NCBI RefSeq assembly: GCF_913062585.1
Contig: NZ_CAJXWX010000009.1
Coordinates: 1-64,000, forward strand
From: an uncultured Sphingomonas sp.
Lineage (GTDB): Bacteria > Pseudomonadota > Alphaproteobacteria > Sphingomonadales > Sphingomonadaceae
Reading direction: 5' to 3'
DNA length: 64,000 bases
Shown: piece after piece, positions 63,566 through 64,000 of the stretch
Layout of the letters: every line of letters begins with the position of its first letter
How positions within the stretch are numbered: position 1 is the stretch's first letter
The notes under the pieces: model-generated
The model's input: only the letters and a program-made list of their open reading frames with translations
What the model was told of the DNA's origin: nothing
Database searches by the model: none
Made by a program: the position numbers and the translations under genes

Positions 63566-64000
63566 ATGCCCGTCACCGACATCGCCACCCGCGTCTATAA
63601 TCATGGCTGGCGGCTGGACCCGGTGGTGCGCAGCCTGCTCGACACCGATTTCTACAAGCTGCTGATGCTGCAGATGATCCGGCAGCTTCACCCCGATGTG
63701 CACGCGACCTTTTCGCTCATCAACCGCAGCACCTCGGTCCGCCTGGCCGAGGTGATCGACGAGCGCGAATTGCGCGAACAGCTGGACCATGCGCGGTCGT
63801 TACGCTTCACCAAGAAGGAGCTGATCTGGCTGGCGGGCAACAGCTTCTACGGCAAGCGGCGGATGTTCACCCCCGACTTCCTGGAATGGCTCGCGCGGTT
63901 CCAGCTGCCCGACTATGACCTGCGCACCGTCGACGGCCAGTTCGAGCTGCATTTCGAGGGCCCCTGGGCCCAGACCAGCATGTGGGAGATTCCCGCGCTC
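63566..64000 (+). CDS. pncB: Nicotinate phosphoribosyltransferase (5' part only)
   Basis: This is the first 145 residues of an enzyme that joins nicotinate to PRPP in NAD salvage. [16 protein letters not shown] and ATFSLINRS are typical of PncB N-termini, and [13 protein letters not shown] spacing (here [16 protein letters not shown]) continues to the edge. The window cuts the gene off; the remaining two thirds lie beyond 64000. The start is ATG 63566. Confidence 0.92.
   Translation, partial: MPVTDIATRVYNHGWRLDPVVRSLLDTDFYKLLMLQMIRQLHPDVHATFSLINRSTSVRLAEVIDERELREQLDHARSLRFTKKELIWLAGNSFYGKRRMFTPDFLEWLARFQLPDYDLRTVDGQFELHFEGPWAQTSMWEIPAL

Noticed and set aside
1..64000. CRISPR arrays, insertion sequences and rRNA genes
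   Set aside because: No regularly spaced direct repeats, transposase-like proteins or rRNA sequence were seen on reading both strands.

Overview
The window is a high-GC chromosomal segment of an alphaproteobacterium, most likely a sphingomonad (Sphingomonas or a close relative). This is inferred from the Rhodobacter-type gene transfer agent (GTA) cluster with sphingomonad-like features, the DUF1134 and OmpA envelope proteins, and an intergenic palindrome family containing the core TTCAGCCTGAGCGAAGTCGAA. The left edge carries a perfect 46 bp inverted repeat inside a truncated gene, which looks like a contig-end fold-back.

Layout. 0-14.4 kb holds housekeeping and mixed genes: DUF1800 protein (partial), family 5 uracil-DNA glycosylase, folK, tRNA-Lys, a MarR regulator, a membrane chemoreceptor with its own CheR/CheB-docking tail, a 7TM GGDEF-EAL protein, a very small membrane protein, a PAP2 phosphatase, a CitE-like lyase, galE, msrA, a Sua5-type tRNA modification enzyme and arylamine N-acetyltransferase. 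14.9-30.7 kb is a complete chemosensory cluster on the + strand: STAS - cheY - cheA - cheW - MCP - MCP - cheW - MCP - MCP - cheW - (strong hairpin) - cheR - cheB - unknown 576-aa protein. Four receptors share an almost identical signalling domain and an unusual conserved C-terminal tail. The final gene has a D-x3-Q motif and an acidic GLF terminus and is proposed here as a CheZ-like CheY-P phosphatase. No flagellar genes, cheD or classical cheZ are visible.

30.7-40.6 kb is a plant-polysaccharide utilisation locus: a decayed TonB-dependent receptor, a large GH39-like glycosidase with carbohydrate-binding modules, a GPH-family sugar symporter and a GH31 enzyme on the - strand. They diverge from a LacI regulator and a Tat-exported GH127 beta-L-arabinofuranosidase on the + strand. 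A perfect 16 bp LacI-type operator lies between the two arms. 40.9-54.6 kb, beginning next to a tRNA-Val, is a GTA-like head-tail cluster in canonical order (terminases, portal, protease, capsid, connector, tail tube, chaperones, tape measure, DUF2460, hub, NlpC/P60 peptidase, tail tip). It has no integrase, replication or lysis genes. Its DUF2460 protein carries a roughly 565-residue N-terminal TIM-barrel-like extension, while the tail-tip protein is short and seems to lack the usual TIM domain.

54.7-64 kb returns to housekeeping: OmpA protein with a strong terminator, a membrane PilZ protein, YgfZ/CAF17, a dihydroorotase with a variant metal site, a stand-alone NIF3/YqfO-insert-like protein, a DUF1134 protein, tRNA-Ser, an MBL-fold hydrolase, a DUF3857-transglutaminase protein and the 5' part of pncB, cut by the right edge. 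No CRISPR array, insertion sequence, integrase or rRNA was seen.
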